Source: Gloeomargarita sp. SKYG116 | GTDB taxonomy: Bacteria; Cyanobacteriota; Cyanobacteriia; Gloeomargaritales; Gloeomargaritaceae | NCBI GenBank assembly: GCA_025056115.1 | Contig: JANWVM010000004.1 | Span: forward strand, 1-64,000 | DNA: 64,000 nt | Direction: 5' to 3' | Shown: positions 1 to 9,036 of the stretch, piece by piece | Position numbering within the stretch: the stretch's first letter is position 1 | Layout of the letters: each line of letters begins with the position of its first letter | Program-made: the position numbers and the translations under genes | Notes under the pieces: model-generated | Database searches by the model: none | What the model was told of the DNA's origin: nothing | What the model saw: the letters and a program-made list of their open reading frames with translations, nothing else

Positions 1-1061
1 GGACAGGGACGAAATTGATGCTCGGGGTCTTCAGCATTGATACGACATTCAATCGCATGGCCACGCCAGGTAATGTCTGATTGGCGAAACGGTAGGGGTT
101 CTCCCTGGGCAATGCGAATTTGCAGGGCAATTAAATCCAAACCTGTAATCATTTCCGTCACCGGATGTTCCACCTGAATACGAGTGTTCATTTCCATGAA
201 ATAAAAGCGCCCGTGCTTATCCACCAAAAATTCCACTGTGCCAGCACCGACATAGCCAATCGCCTGGGCAACCCGCACCGCTTGGCGACCCATCTCTTCC
301 CGTAATTCTGGGGTTAGTACCGGGCTGGGGGCTTCTTCCAAGAGCTTCTGATGCCGCCGCTGCACCGAACAGTCCCGCTCTCCTAGATGAACCACATTGC
401 CATACTGGTCCGCCAGGATTTGAATTTCTACATGACGCGGGCGTTCGATGAACTTTTCTAGATAGACTCCCGAATTGCCGAATGCTGCTTCTGCCTCTCC
501 TTGCGCCGCTAAAAACGCTCGTTGGAAGTCTTCTGGCTGCCGCACGACGCGCATTCCTCGACCGCCGCCGCCGGCTGTCGCCTTAATAATGACTGGGAAG
601 CCGATGTCATGGGCCACCCGCAACGCTGTCGTTTCGTCGGTTAGTAACCCTTCACTTCCGGGAATCACTGGTACGCCTGCCTGTTGCATCGTGCGTTTAG
701 CGTTGGATTTGTCACCCATCGCGCGAATGGCCTGGGGCGTGGGGCCGATGAAAATAATGTCATGGTCGGCGCAAATTTCCGCAAACCGCGCGTTTTCCGC
801 TAGAAACCCATAGCCTGGATGAATGGCAGTTGCATTACGGGTCAAGGCAGCAGCAATGATGTTGGGGATATTGAGATAACTTTTGGCGCTAGGGGCTTCC
901 CCTACACACACCGTTTCATCCGCCAGTTGCACATGCAAGCAAGGCCGGTCTACTGTGGAATGCACCGCCACCGTCTTGATGCCCAATTCCACGCAGGAGC
1001 GTAAGATGCGCACCGCAATTTCGCCCCGGTTCGCAATGAGTAACTTGGAGATAGTTGCCAT
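1..1061 (-). CDS. accC: Acetyl-CoA carboxylase, biotin carboxylase subunit (partial, C-terminus beyond the window)
   Basis: Biotin carboxylase carries out the ATP-dependent carboxylation of biotin on BCCP, the first step of fatty-acid synthesis, in the cytosol. Reading the minus strand from an ATG at 1061 gives the family N-terminus ([15 protein letters not shown]). It continues into the biotin-carboxylase N-domain, the ATP-grasp glycine loop (GGGGRGMR), the [12 protein letters not shown] stretch and [15 protein letters not shown] with the active-site Glu and Arg residues, and ends in [13 protein letters not shown] at the window edge. About 353 of the usual 450 residues are present, with no internal stop seen. 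The gene is alone here; a tRNA-Leu lies 81 nt upstream. Identification is very secure. Confidence 0.96.
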   Translation of the reverse strand, partial: MATISKLLIANRGEIAVRILRSCVELGIKTVAVHSTVDRPCLHVQLADETVCVGEAPSAKSYLNIPNIIAAALTRNATAIHPGYGFLAENARFAEICADHDIIFIGPTPQAIRAMGDKSNAKRTMQQAGVPVIPGSEGLLTDETTALRVAHDIGFPVIIKATAGGGGRGMRVVRQPEDFQRAFLAAQGEAEAAFGNSGVYLEKFIERPRHVEIQILADQYGNVVHLGERDCSVQRRHQKLLEEAPSPVLTPELREEMGRQAVRVAQAIGYVGAGTVEFLVDKHGRFYFMEMNTRIQVEHPVTEMITGLDLIALQIRIAQGEPLPFRQSDITWRGHAIECRINAEDPEHQFRPC

Positions 1062-1142
1062 CGTAACCGCCGAAATTTAGGTTTTCATCCTACCATCCAC
1101 GTGGCCCTATCCCCATTCCCATCGTCGTTTGCGTGTTCCGTA

Positions 1143-1226
1143 TGGGCAGAGCGAGACTCGAACTCGCAAGGTGTTGCCACCGGCAGATTTTGAGTCTGCT
1201 GCGTCTACCAATTCCGCCATCCGCCC
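1143..1226 (-). tRNA. tRNA-Leu (anticodon CAA)
   Basis: The minus strand folds as an 84-nt class II tRNA. The acceptor GGGCGGA pairs with TCTGCCC through one G-T wobble. The anticodon stem GCAGA/TCTGC encloses loop CTCAAAA, giving anticodon CAA. A long variable arm and a T-arm with GTTCGAGTC follow. CCA is not encoded; the discriminator base is A. The CAA anticodon decodes UUG. Confidence 0.96.
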
Positions 1227-1613
1227 AAAGAACTACCATACCATAAGCTAAATACTTATTTTAACCCAACGACTCATGGGCCTTGACTAGGCAAGTACAC
1301 GCCTGATACTGATTGTGAGTGCTAGGGTTGAGCTGCTAAATCTACCAAGTTCTTAGCTGATAAGGTAACACCTGCGCCTTATTCTGGTCAGAGTGCCTGT
1401 TATAGCTGAGTCATCTGTGCTTGTCCTGTCTTAGGGTCGCAGGGCGCAGCGCTGTCCTTGGTTTTTCGCTCATCTTTCTGACGAACTGCAGCAGCTTAGC
1501 TGTATTGCGTTGTCTAGACCCATGTCCGTCGAGATTGCTTGTCACCAGCGCGTCTCTGGTTTCACTTTAGACCCAGTACAAGCGCCTGTATTGCCATTTC
1601 CATATTTCGCTAA
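1227..1613. other. 387-bp gene-free spacer between two tRNA genes
   Basis: No coding sequence with plausible codon use or a ribosome-binding site is visible on either strand. The only recognisable structure is the 104-bp inverted-repeat element at 1401-1504. The remaining parts (1227-1400 and 1505-1613) show nothing I can name. The spacer lies upstream of tRNA-Leu and downstream of tRNA-Gly, both on the minus strand, so it could hold the tRNA-Leu promoter and the tRNA-Gly transcript end. Confidence 0.7.
1401..1504 (-). repeat. MITE-like inverted-repeat element, copy A (104 bp)
   Basis: This stretch matches the reverse complement of 37901-38004 without gaps, 82 of 104 positions by hand count. 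Its core, around 1436-1450 (GTCGCAGGGCGCAGC), is identical in both copies. The ends form a 10-bp imperfect terminal inverted repeat (TATAGCTGAG against TACAGCTAAG, 8 of 10). Both ends carry TA, as expected of elements that target TA dinucleotides. It contains no open reading frame of note. The strand is given relative to copy B. Confidence 0.75.
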
Positions 1614-1684
1614 AGCGGGCAGCGGGAATCGAACCCGCGACAACAGTTTGGAAGACTGTGGTTTTACCACTAAACTATGCCCGC
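1614..1684 (-). tRNA. tRNA-Gly (anticodon UCC)
   Basis: The minus strand folds as a 71-nt tRNA. The acceptor GCGGGCA pairs with TGCCCGC. The anticodon stem ACAGT/ACTGT encloses loop CTTCCAA (anticodon TCC). The T-arm is GCGGG-TTCGATT-CCCGC. The discriminator is T and no CCA is encoded. A TATACT box 11 nt upstream of the 5' end is a good -10 candidate. The DUF4129 gene starts divergently 23 nt away. Confidence 0.96.
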
Positions 1685-1707
1685 ACTGAGACTCTAGTAT
1701 AGTCAAT

Positions 1708-2307
1708 ATGGCTCGATTTGGCACCATGCAGGCGTCTCATCAGCAGACCAACTGGACTTGGCAAATTCAGTTGTGGCAACAAGAATTCCAGGAGTGGTGG
1801 GAATGGACACTGCAACAACTGGGTAAACAACTGCCGAATCTCGATGGCATTAATGTACCGCCTTTGTATTTGCAAATTCTACTGTGGCTGCTCCTGGGAG
1901 TTGTTGGGATATGGCTGGGTTCACGCTTAATACAGGCGTTGCGGGGTTATCGGTGGCGCTGGTGGCCTTGGCCTGCGAGGCGTCTTTTGTCATCGCCCCA
2001 TGTTTCACGGGCAGCATCATCCTGGCTGGAAACAGCCCATGCCTATCGAGAACAAGGAAATTACACTGAAGCGGTACGTTGTTTGTACTTTAGCCTGCTG
2101 GAGTATCTGGATCAACGCTGGGGCATTCGTCCGTTAGCCAGCCGCACTGATGGCGAATATCGCCGACTTACTCAGCATTTGTGGCCCCAGGAAAGCTATG
2201 ATCGGCTCTGGCAAGCCCATGAACGGATTTGCTTTAACCAGGACACCATTTCAGCGGCGCAATGGCAAATCTACTGGCAGGCCTACCAACGGGTGGTGAA
2301 CGAGTGA
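1708..2307 (+). CDS. DUF4129 membrane protein coupled to chlD
   Basis: This 199-residue protein has a polar, Trp- and Gln-rich N-terminus, one clear membrane helix at about residues 51-76 ([21 protein letters not shown]), a basic stretch ([14 protein letters not shown]), and a cytosolic C-terminal domain at about 105-195. Its [27 protein letters not shown] and [10 protein letters not shown] parts fit the DUF4129 family, whose biochemical role is unknown. The stop TGA at 2305-2307 overlaps the likely GTG start of chlD (GTGA), so the two are probably co-translated. A second ATG at 1726 is an alternative start. The family call is fairly secure; I claim no function beyond the link to chlD. Confidence 0.8.
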   Translation: MARFGTMQASHQQTNWTWQIQLWQQEFQEWWEWTLQQLGKQLPNLDGINVPPLYLQILLWLLLGVVGIWLGSRLIQALRGYRWRWWPWPARRLLSSPHVSRAASSWLETAHAYREQGNYTEAVRCLYFSLLEYLDQRWGIRPLASRTDGEYRRLTQHLWPQESYDRLWQAHERICFNQDTISAAQWQIYWQAYQRVVNE

Positions 2308-4238
2308 CCTTTCCCTTGAGTGCCGTTATAGGGCAGGAACGGGTGAAGCTGGCCCTGCTCCTGGGGGCAGTGGATATGGGCATTGGAGGCATCTTGCTAG
2401 CGGGAGCCAAAGGAACTGCCAAATCTGTACTGGCGCGGGCGATCCATGCGTTGTTGCCCCCTATTGAAGTGGTGCGCGGTTCCCCTTACCAGGACGACCC
2501 CCAGCACCCGCAAGAGTGGCCGTTTCCCCAGGCTCAGGTGCAGACCCAAGTCATCACGCCCCCGTTTGTGCAGATTCCGCTGGGGGTGACGGAAGACCGG
2601 CTGGTAGGGGCGATTGATGTAACCGCTTCGCTCAAACAGGGCACGGCAGTGTTTCAACCCGGACTTCTCGCCCAGGCCCACCGGGGCATTTTGTATGTGG
2701 ATGAATTGAACCTGCTCGACGATGGCGTGGTCAACATCTTGTTAACGGTGTTGGCCGAGGGAGTAAACCGGGTGGAACGGGAAGGCATGAGCGTTGTCCA
2801 TCCCTGTCGTCCATTGCTGATTGCCACCTACAACCCCGAGGAAGGAGAAATCCGTAACCACCTACGCGACCGGTTCGCCATCCAATTGAGCATGACGCCG
2901 CTGGCGGACCTGAACGAACGGGTTGCAGCCGTGACCCAAGCGATTCGCTATGGGGATGACCCACTCGGACTCTGGGCGGAACACGAGGCAGAAATTGAGG
3001 CGCTGCGGACGCAACTACTCCTGGCGCGGGAATGGTTGCCCACGGTGACCCTGACCAGGGAGCAAATGGCTTATCTGGTGGAGGAAGCGCTGCGGGCGGG
3101 CGTCCAGGGCCATCGGGGCGAACTCTTTGCGGCACGAGTGGCTCGCGCCCATGCGGCTTTCTGGGGGCGCAACCAGGTGAACGCTGAGGATTTACGAGTG
3201 GCCGTGGAATTGGTGATTGTGCCCCGCGCGACCACGATTCCCCAAACCCCAGCGCCGCCCCCCCCACCCCCGCCGCAACCCCCAGCCAACGAGACACCCG
3301 AAACAGAAGACCAGGAGCCGCAAGAGCCAACCGACGCTCCTAGCATCCCAGAAGAATTTGTGTTTGACCCGGAAGGTGTGATTCTCGACCCCAACCTGCT
3401 GGACTTTGCCCAGAAATGTCGCCCCCGCGCCCGCGCCGGTCAACGCAATCAAACCCTGTCCCAAACCCGCGGGCGTTATGTCAAACCCGTGTTGCCCCAG
3501 GGTCCCCATCCCCGGATTGCGGTTGATGCCACACTACGGGCGGCAGCTCCCCACCAGAAACGCCGGCGCCAGGCCCAGCCCCATAAAAAAGTCGTGGTCA
3601 CCGCTGACGATGTGCGGGCTAAACGCCTGGTGCGCAAGGCGGGGGCGTTGATTATTTTTGTGGTGGATGCATCGGGTTCAATGGCGCTCAACCGGATGCA
3701 GGCAGCTAAGGGCGCTGTTTTGCGCTTACTCACCGAAGCCTATCAAAACCGCGACCAGGTGGCCCTGATTCCATTCCGGGGTGAACAGGCGGAAGTGCTG
3801 TTGCCCCCTACCCGTTCCATTGAAGCTGCCCGGCGTCGGCTCGACCAACTGCCCTGTGGCGGCGGGTCCCCCTTGGCGCATGGGTTAACGCAGGCGGTGC
3901 GCGTGGGATTAAACGCTCGGCAGAGCGGCGATATCGGCCAGGTGATTGTGGTAGCAATTACCGATGGACGGGGCAATGTGCCACTGGCGCGCTCGTTGGG
4001 TCAACCCGTGGACCCCCAGGTGGACATCAAAGGTGAACTGCTCGATATTGCCGCCAAGATGCGCGCGCTGGACTTTCGCCTGCTGGTCATCAACACGGAA
4101 AACCGGTTCGTTTCCACAGGTTTTGCCAAGGAACTGGCCGAAAAAGCTGGGGGGAATTATTACCACCTGCCGCGGGCTAATGAACAAGCGCTCGCCCAGG
4201 TCACCCAAAACGCTCTGAAAACGCTACGCCAGGGTTAG
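2304..4238 (+). CDS. chlD: Magnesium chelatase subunit D
   Basis: ChlD forms the AAA+ motor with ChlI that drives ChlH to insert Mg2+ into protoporphyrin IX, committing it to chlorophyll. Visible in order are an N-terminal AAA+ module with the altered Walker A typical of D subunits (GAKGTAKS), [11 protein letters not shown] and [12 protein letters not shown] Pro- and Glu-rich linker (about 325-360) follows. The C-terminal von Willebrand A domain has the MIDAS motif DASGSMA and a downstream ITDGRGN. I chose GTG 2304 because [10 protein letters not shown] is the family N-terminus and GTGA overlaps the upstream stop. An ATG at 2262 would add 14 residues inside the upstream gene. The length of 644 aa is normal. 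The 3' end overlaps the convergent glycosyltransferase by 4 nt. Confidence 0.95.
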   Translation: MTFPLSAVIGQERVKLALLLGAVDMGIGGILLAGAKGTAKSVLARAIHALLPPIEVVRGSPYQDDPQHPQEWPFPQAQVQTQVITPPFVQIPLGVTEDRLVGAIDVTASLKQGTAVFQPGLLAQAHRGILYVDELNLLDDGVVNILLTVLAEGVNRVEREGMSVVHPCRPLLIATYNPEEGEIRNHLRDRFAIQLSMTPLADLNERVAAVTQAIRYGDDPLGLWAEHEAEIEALRTQLLLAREWLPTVTLTREQMAYLVEEALRAGVQGHRGELFAARVARAHAAFWGRNQVNAEDLRVAVELVIVPRATTIPQTPAPPPPPPPQPPANETPETEDQEPQEPTDAPSIPEEFVFDPEGVILDPNLLDFAQKCRPRARAGQRNQTLSQTRGRYVKPVLPQGPHPRIAVDATLRAAAPHQKRRRQAQPHKKVVVTADDVRAKRLVRKAGALIIFVVDASGSMALNRMQAAKGAVLRLLTEAYQNRDQVALIPFRGEQAEVLLPPTRSIEAARRRLDQLPCGGGSPLAHGLTQAVRVGLNARQSGDIGQVIVVAITDGRGNVPLARSLGQPVDPQVDIKGELLDIAAKMRALDFRLLVINTENRFVSTGFAKELAEKAGGNYYHLPRANEQALAQVTQNALKTLRQG

Positions 4239-5380
4239 GTGCTGCTTTGCAACAGTCCCCCCGGTTGAATCTCCAGCCAGCGACCCCGCCAGTACACCCG
4301 TCGTCCCACGGCTCCAGCCAGCCACACGCCAAAACTTAAAACATCCCGCAGCGGCAAGGCCCACAACCAGCGGTACAGCCCTGGACACCGGAACACGTGA
4401 ATGGCTGTTACAGCCTGTGCCAAACGCAGCGCATACATTCCCAGCACCAGTAGGACTGCCCAGCCTGCCCCCTGGCTCACGAGCAGTAGTAAAACCCCGT
4501 ACACCAGCCCAAACGTCGCCCCCAGGCCGTAGTATTGCCAGCCCCGGTTCATACGAATGGTTCTGGCCCAGCGCAATTCCCGTTGCAGCACTTGCCCCAC
4601 CGACTCCCGGCCACAGCAGTTATCCAGGACATAGGGCGACATCTCGACTCGGAATCCCGCCGCCCGCGCCAGCCGCCCCATGTGGAAATCCGAACCAATG
4701 CGATTGACAACTTGTTCCAGACCCCCCCAGGCCCGCACGACATCCTTGCGCGTGGCAATGGTCGGCCCCAGGGCATAGCGCAACCCCCCATCCAGCGCCC
4801 GTCCCAGCAAAAAGGCCGGCAAAAACTCCACACACCGGTTGAGAGACGCCAACGCTGCCCCCAAAAACTGCGGGTGATGGTCCATGTAGCCACAAGTCAC
4901 CAAACCAATTTCCGGTTGATGCAAGGGGGCGGTCACGGTGGCTAAATAATCCGGCGTCACCCGGATATCGCTGTCGGCAAACACCACCATTTCATAGCGA
5001 GCCGCCTGCAACAGATGGATCAGATTACTGACTTGATAGTTCACGCCGTAGATGTGTAAACCGTAAATCAGGCGCACGTGGGGATAGATGACTAAAAGTT
5101 CGCGTAGCAAAGGAACAGCCGGATCATCCGGTTCCATGACACCGAAAATCACTTCGTACTGGGGATGACGTTGCTGACAAAATGAACGCCAATTTTCGGC
5201 TGCACCTTCGTCCAACCCCCGCACTGGGATCAGTAACGAAACTCCCGCCGGTTTTTCTGGTAATACCAAGCCTGTTTGTTCACGGGCAAACGCCAGCCCA
5301 ACCCAGCTATTAAACAGATAAAAAATTGCACTACAAATAACTAACAATGTTAATACAATTTGTACGCTTAATACCAGCAT
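4235..5380 (-). CDS. HpnI/ceramide-glucosyltransferase-like glycosyltransferase (GT21)
   Basis: This 381-aa membrane-anchored glycosyltransferase has an N-terminal helix (residues 4-32), a GT-A catalytic domain and C-terminal hydrophobic helices from about 285. It shows the GT21 signatures: D136/D138 in FADSDIR, D231 in IGSDFHMG and the RELRW motif at 267-271 ((Q/R)xxRW). Bacterial members near this group include HpnI, which transfers N-acetylglucosamine to bacteriohopanetetrol, so a hopanoid or glycolipid substrate is likely. No other hpn gene is nearby, so the substrate is inference. The gene is convergent with chlD (4-nt overlap) and divergent from desC. Confidence 0.75.
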   Translation of the reverse strand: MLVLSVQIVLTLLVICSAIFYLFNSWVGLAFAREQTGLVLPEKPAGVSLLIPVRGLDEGAAENWRSFCQQRHPQYEVIFGVMEPDDPAVPLLRELLVIYPHVRLIYGLHIYGVNYQVSNLIHLLQAARYEMVVFADSDIRVTPDYLATVTAPLHQPEIGLVTCGYMDHHPQFLGAALASLNRCVEFLPAFLLGRALDGGLRYALGPTIATRKDVVRAWGGLEQVVNRIGSDFHMGRLARAAGFRVEMSPYVLDNCCGRESVGQVLQRELRWARTIRMNRGWQYYGLGATFGLVYGVLLLLVSQGAGWAVLLVLGMYALRLAQAVTAIHVFRCPGLYRWLWALPLRDVLSFGVWLAGAVGRRVYWRGRWLEIQPGGLLQSST

Positions 5381-5491
5381 AGGCGGTCATGGAGTTTACC
5401 TTTGGCTTCAGGGTATCATGGGCGGGTCAGGTACGGTCGCACCGTCGAGATTCTGTGATAAAGTAAGCAAGGTTGATTTCAGGTTCGCAAT

Positions 5492-6310
5492 ATGACAACG
5501 ACGACAGCGCCGCGTTTGCCGCTGGACTGGGTAACGATTTTTTTCATCGGAGCGATTCACTTGGGTGCGCTTCTTGCTTTTGTCCCAGGGATGACCAACT
5601 GGAGTGCGGTGGGAGTGATGTTGATTTTGTACTTCATCACGGGGGGCTTGGGCATCACGTTGGGATTTCACCGGCTCATTACCCATCGCAGTTTTGAAGT
5701 GCCCAAAGGGTTGGAGTATTTTCTAGCGTTTTGCGGAACGTTGGCCTGTCAAGGAGGACCGATTGATTGGGTAGGGTTGCATCGGTTGCACCATTTGCAT
5801 TCAGACCAGGAAGGCGACCCCCATGATTCCAACCGGGGTTTCTGGTGGAGCCACATGGGCTGGATGTTACACCATTTGCCCCAGGATCAAGAGATTCCCA
5901 AATACACCAAAGATATCAATCAAGACGGGGTGTATGTGTTTTTGCAGAATTGGATGTTGCCCTTGCAAGTGGGGTTGGGATTACTGTTGTTTGCCCTAGG
6001 GGGATGGCCTTGGGTGGTTTGGGGTATTTTTGTGCGCTTGGTTTTCGTCTATCACGCGACTTGGTTTGTTAATAGCGCCACGCACAAATATGGCTATCGC
6101 ACCTATGAAACCCAAGACCGTTCAACCAATTGCTGGTGGGTGGCGTTGCTGGCCTTTGGCGAAGGGTGGCATAACAATCACCATGCGTTTCCCCATTCGG
6201 CGCGGCACGGATTGCGCTGGTGGGAAATTGATGCGACATGGATGATGATCTGGGCGTTGCAAAAACTGGGATTGGCCACGAAAGTACGCCTGGTCAACGG
6301 GCCAGCCTGA
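5492..6310 (+). CDS. desC: Acyl-lipid/acyl-CoA Δ9 desaturase
   Basis: This 272-aa membrane di-iron enzyme introduces the Δ9 double bond into stearoyl chains of membrane lipids. All three histidine boxes are present: HRLITHR, HRLHHLHSD and HNNHH. They are spaced by hydrophobic segments in the normal desaturase order. Length and order match cyanobacterial DesC. A set of four packed genes on the same strand follows 59 nt downstream. A weak -10-like sequence lies upstream at about 5458-5466, but no clear -35 was seen. In cyanobacteria such genes help adjust membrane fluidity to temperature; nothing in the sequence shows that control here. Confidence 0.93.
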   Translation: MTTTTAPRLPLDWVTIFFIGAIHLGALLAFVPGMTNWSAVGVMLILYFITGGLGITLGFHRLITHRSFEVPKGLEYFLAFCGTLACQGGPIDWVGLHRLHHLHSDQEGDPHDSNRGFWWSHMGWMLHHLPQDQEIPKYTKDINQDGVYVFLQNWMLPLQVGLGLLLFALGGWPWVVWGIFVRLVFVYHATWFVNSATHKYGYRTYETQDRSTNCWWVALLAFGEGWHNNHHAFPHSARHGLRWWEIDATWMMIWALQKLGLATKVRLVNGPA

Positions 6311-6369
6311 CCGGTCAATGTCCCCTGCCCGGTGTGTTATGGTGACTACAGCGAGCAGTAAGGGAGACG

Positions 6370-6645
6370 ATGCACGCGCTGTCGCTGCCGACGTGGGTGA
6401 TCCACATTGCCAGTGTGCTGGAGTGGGGGACGGCGATGGCTCTGTTTTGGCAATACGGCTGGCGCACGTTCACCTGGGCGATGATTCCGGCGCTGGGGGG
6501 AGCCATGTGCGCGATTACCTGGCACTTTTTTGACAATGACCCGGCACTGAGGTGGTTGGTCACGGGGCAAGCGGGGTTGACGTTGCTCGGGAATTGTGCG
6601 CTCTGGTGGGCCGCCTGGAATTTAATGCGCACTGCCAAGCCATGA
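6370..6645 (+). CDS. DUF2499 small membrane protein
   Basis: This 91-residue, very hydrophobic protein has about three membrane helices. Its N-terminus, ALSLPTWVIHIASVLEWGTAM, and the DNDPALRWLVTGQAGLTLLGN segment are typical of DUF2499, a family found in cyanobacteria and plants. The biochemical function is unknown to me. Its TGA overlaps the ATG of the next gene (ATGA at 6642-6645), the DUF3593 protein. The two families therefore look like a co-translated pair and possibly a membrane complex. Confidence 0.88.
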   Translation: MHALSLPTWVIHIASVLEWGTAMALFWQYGWRTFTWAMIPALGGAMCAITWHFFDNDPALRWLVTGQAGLTLLGNCALWWAAWNLMRTAKP

Positions 6646-6929
6646 CGGAGAACCTGCTGTTTGCGCTGTCGCTGTTTCCGTACCTGGGGTTTCTCTGGTG
6701 CCTGCACCGGGCCAAAGCGCCGCGCGGGATTCTGGTGGGGTTTGGACTAACGTTGCTGTTTGTCGCCATTAGCATCCCGGCGGGTGTGGCGGCGCAACGT
6801 TGGTATGGCCGGTCGCTGGCGGATGTGGACTGGTTACACGGGGGAGCGGAGTTTTGGTTGACAGTGGCGAATGCCGGTTTGGTGCTCGGGCTGCGGCGGG
6901 CGCTGCGGCAAAAGGCGGAAACGACATGA
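6642..6929 (+). CDS. DUF3593 small membrane protein
   Basis: This 95-residue protein has three predicted membrane segments (LLFALSLFPYLGFLW, LVGFGLTLLFVAISIPAG and a third near the C-terminus). The N-terminal FALSLFPYLGFLWCLHRA pattern fits DUF3593, a cyanobacterial and plastid family without an assigned function. The ATG at 6642 is chosen because ATGA overlaps the DUF2499 stop; a longer frame from 6552 would run inside that gene. Its own stop overlaps the ATG of the following epimerase, again as ATGA. The chain of overlaps suggests one transcript from 6370, or from desC. Confidence 0.85.
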   Translation: MTENLLFALSLFPYLGFLWCLHRAKAPRGILVGFGLTLLFVAISIPAGVAAQRWYGRSLADVDWLHGGAEFWLTVANAGLVLGLRRALRQKAETT

Positions 6930-7936
6930 CCGGTGTCATTTGGGTCACGGGAGCGGCGGGGTTTATCGGGTTTCATTTCGCGCGGGCGTTGCTCGACCAG
7001 GGGCGACGGGTCATCGGCATTGACAATCTCAATCCCTACTACGATGTGCAACTCAAACGGGACCGCTTGCAGCAATTGAAAAATGACCCCAATTTTGTGT
7101 TTGTGCATTTAGATTTGGCCGACCGCGCGGGGGTGGAACAACTCTTTGCCCAATTTCCGCCGGAAATCGTGGTGCATTTGGCGGCGCAGGCGGGGGTGCG
7201 CTATTCCCTAGACCATCCCCACACCTACGTCGAAAGCAATGTAGTCGGGTTTCTCCATATCTTGGAAGGCTGTCGCCATCAGCGGGTGAAACATCTGGTG
7301 TTTGCGTCATCTAGTTCCGTTTATGGGCTGAATACCAAGATGCCTTTTTCAGTCAAAGACAACGTGGACCACCCGATTAGCCTGTATGCAGCGACGAAAA
7401 AAGCGAATGAATTGATGGCCCACACCTACAGTTATTTGTTTAATTTGCCGGTGACGGGACTGCGATTTTTTACGGTTTACGGCCCCTGGGGACGCCCGGA
7501 TATGGCCTTGTTCAAATTCACCCGCGCCATTTTAGAAGGCCAGCCCATTGATGTCTATAACCACGGCCAGATGGAACGAGACTTTACCTACATTGATGAT
7601 GTGGTGCAGGGAATGTTGGGTGTGCTGGAGCAAATTCCCACGCCAAACCCAGGACTAACGGATTTCCACCCAGGGGTGAGTGTGGCGCCTTACCGGCTCT
7701 ACAACATCGGCAACCACCGGCCCGTGAAATTGCTGTATTTTATCGAAGTGCTCGAGCAGGCGTTGGGACGCACGGCAATTAAAAATTTCTTGCCCCTGCA
7801 ACCGGGGGATGTGCCGGCCACCTACGCCGATATTGCTGATTTAACTGCAGCGGTGGGATTTCTCCCCCATACCCCCATCGAGGAAGGCATTCCCAAATTT
7901 GTAGCCTGGTATCGGGATTATTACCGCATTTCCTGA
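6926..7936 (+). CDS. NAD-dependent sugar epimerase (UDP-glucuronate 4-epimerase type)
   Basis: This 336-aa extended SDR enzyme has the NAD-binding GAAGFIGFH motif at the N-terminus. It also has the NPYYDVQLKRDRL loop typical of UDP-glucuronate epimerases, the SSSSVYG active-site serine segment and YAATKKANE (YxxxK). It would interconvert UDP-glucuronate and UDP-galacturonate for surface polysaccharide. The start at 6926 is set by ATGA overlap with the DUF3593 stop. The stop TGA shares its last base with the next ATG (TGATG at 7934-7938), so the downstream glycosyltransferase is co-translated. That context supports polysaccharide or glycolipid synthesis. Confidence 0.88.
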   Translation: MTGVIWVTGAAGFIGFHFARALLDQGRRVIGIDNLNPYYDVQLKRDRLQQLKNDPNFVFVHLDLADRAGVEQLFAQFPPEIVVHLAAQAGVRYSLDHPHTYVESNVVGFLHILEGCRHQRVKHLVFASSSSVYGLNTKMPFSVKDNVDHPISLYAATKKANELMAHTYSYLFNLPVTGLRFFTVYGPWGRPDMALFKFTRAILEGQPIDVYNHGQMERDFTYIDDVVQGMLGVLEQIPTPNPGLTDFHPGVSVAPYRLYNIGNHRPVKLLYFIEVLEQALGRTAIKNFLPLQPGDVPATYADIADLTAAVGFLPHTPIEEGIPKFVAWYRDYYRIS

Positions 7937-9036
7937 TGCGTATTGTCTTTGTTGTCACTCGGGGAGATGCGATTGGCGGCGCACAAATTCATGTGAAAGA
8001 TTTGGCCATCCATTTGCGAAAAATCGGCCACACCGTAATGGTCGTTTCTGGCGCCGGGGAACCCTTCCAGCAATTACTAGCCCAACACACAATTCCCCAT
8101 CACGTCCTGCGGGAACTGGTGCGACCACTCCATCCCTGGAAAGATGTCCAAGCCTACTGGATACTCCAGCAATTGTTAGGGCAATTACAACCGGATGTGG
8201 TCTCCATTCACTCCAGTAAAGCGGGGATTCTGGCGCGGTTGGTCTGCTATCAACGCCGGATTCCCTTTGTGTTTACGGTGCATGGGTGGTCGTTCGGGAT
8301 GCCCAGCCGGTTGGCCTTTTTTTATCGTTGGCTGGAACGACGATTTGCAGCGATCACACCCAAAATCATTTGTGTAGCAGAGGCCATCCGAAAGCAGGGA
8401 ATCGCTATTGGCATTGCACCAGCAAAGCTGGTCACCATTTACAACGCCATGCCGGATATTCACCCAGAACTGCGGGCGCAACCAGGGCAAGGTCCACCCG
8501 TGCGCATTATGACCGTGGGACGCCTGGAACCCCAAAAAGCCCACGCTGATTTACTGCAGGCGGTCGCGCAATTAGCAAACCCCAAGGTGCGGGTGGACAT
8601 CGTCGGCGATGGTCCCTTGCGTGAGGACTTGCAGCAGTTGGCGTCGGCGTTGGGTTTGCAGGAGCAAGTCACGTTTTGGGGCTATCGCCCGGATGTGGCG
8701 CGTTTGCTGGCCCAGGCCCATATCTTTGCCCTGATTTCCCACTGGGAAGCGTTTCCGCGTTCAACGCTAGAAGCCATGCGCGCTGGGTTGCCGGTGGTGG
8801 TTTCGGATGTCGGGGGCGCTGCCGAGGCCGTCGTTCCAGGAGTCACAGGGTACGTGATTCCGCCGGGTGACCAGGAACAACTTGTGCAGTGTTTGCAGCG
8901 GTTGGTTCAAGACCCCATCCATCGCCAGCAATTAGGGAATGCCGGACGCCAGCGCTACGAAGCCCTATTTACGTTTGAGCGACTGTTGCAGGAGACCCTA
9001 ACGGTGTATGCCCAGGTGACGGGACTTAGCCCATGA
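7936..9036 (+). CDS. Family 4 glycosyltransferase
   Basis: This 366-aa GT-B retaining glycosyltransferase has an N-terminal acceptor-binding Rossmann fold with the glycine loop GDAIGGAQIHV. Its C-terminal donor domain starts near VRIMTVGRLEPQKAH and holds the E-x7-E motif of GT4 (EAFPRSTLE). The donor and acceptor cannot be read from the sequence. Immediate coupling to a UDP-uronate epimerase makes a uronic-acid-containing glycan plausible. The 3' end overlaps fabG on the other strand by 11 nt. Confidence 0.88.
   Translation: MRIVFVVTRGDAIGGAQIHVKDLAIHLRKIGHTVMVVSGAGEPFQQLLAQHTIPHHVLRELVRPLHPWKDVQAYWILQQLLGQLQPDVVSIHSSKAGILARLVCYQRRIPFVFTVHGWSFGMPSRLAFFYRWLERRFAAITPKIICVAEAIRKQGIAIGIAPAKLVTIYNAMPDIHPELRAQPGQGPPVRIMTVGRLEPQKAHADLLQAVAQLANPKVRVDIVGDGPLREDLQQLASALGLQEQVTFWGYRPDVARLLAQAHIFALISHWEAFPRSTLEAMRAGLPVVVSDVGGAAEAVVPGVTGYVIPPGDQEQLVQCLQRLVQDPIHRQQLGNAGRQRYEALFTFERLLQETLTVYAQVTGLSP

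Noticed and set aside
2731-3330. 199-codon minus-strand frame inside chlD
   Set aside because: It is antisense to a clearly conserved AAA+ gene, and the product is Pro- and Arg-rich with no domain.
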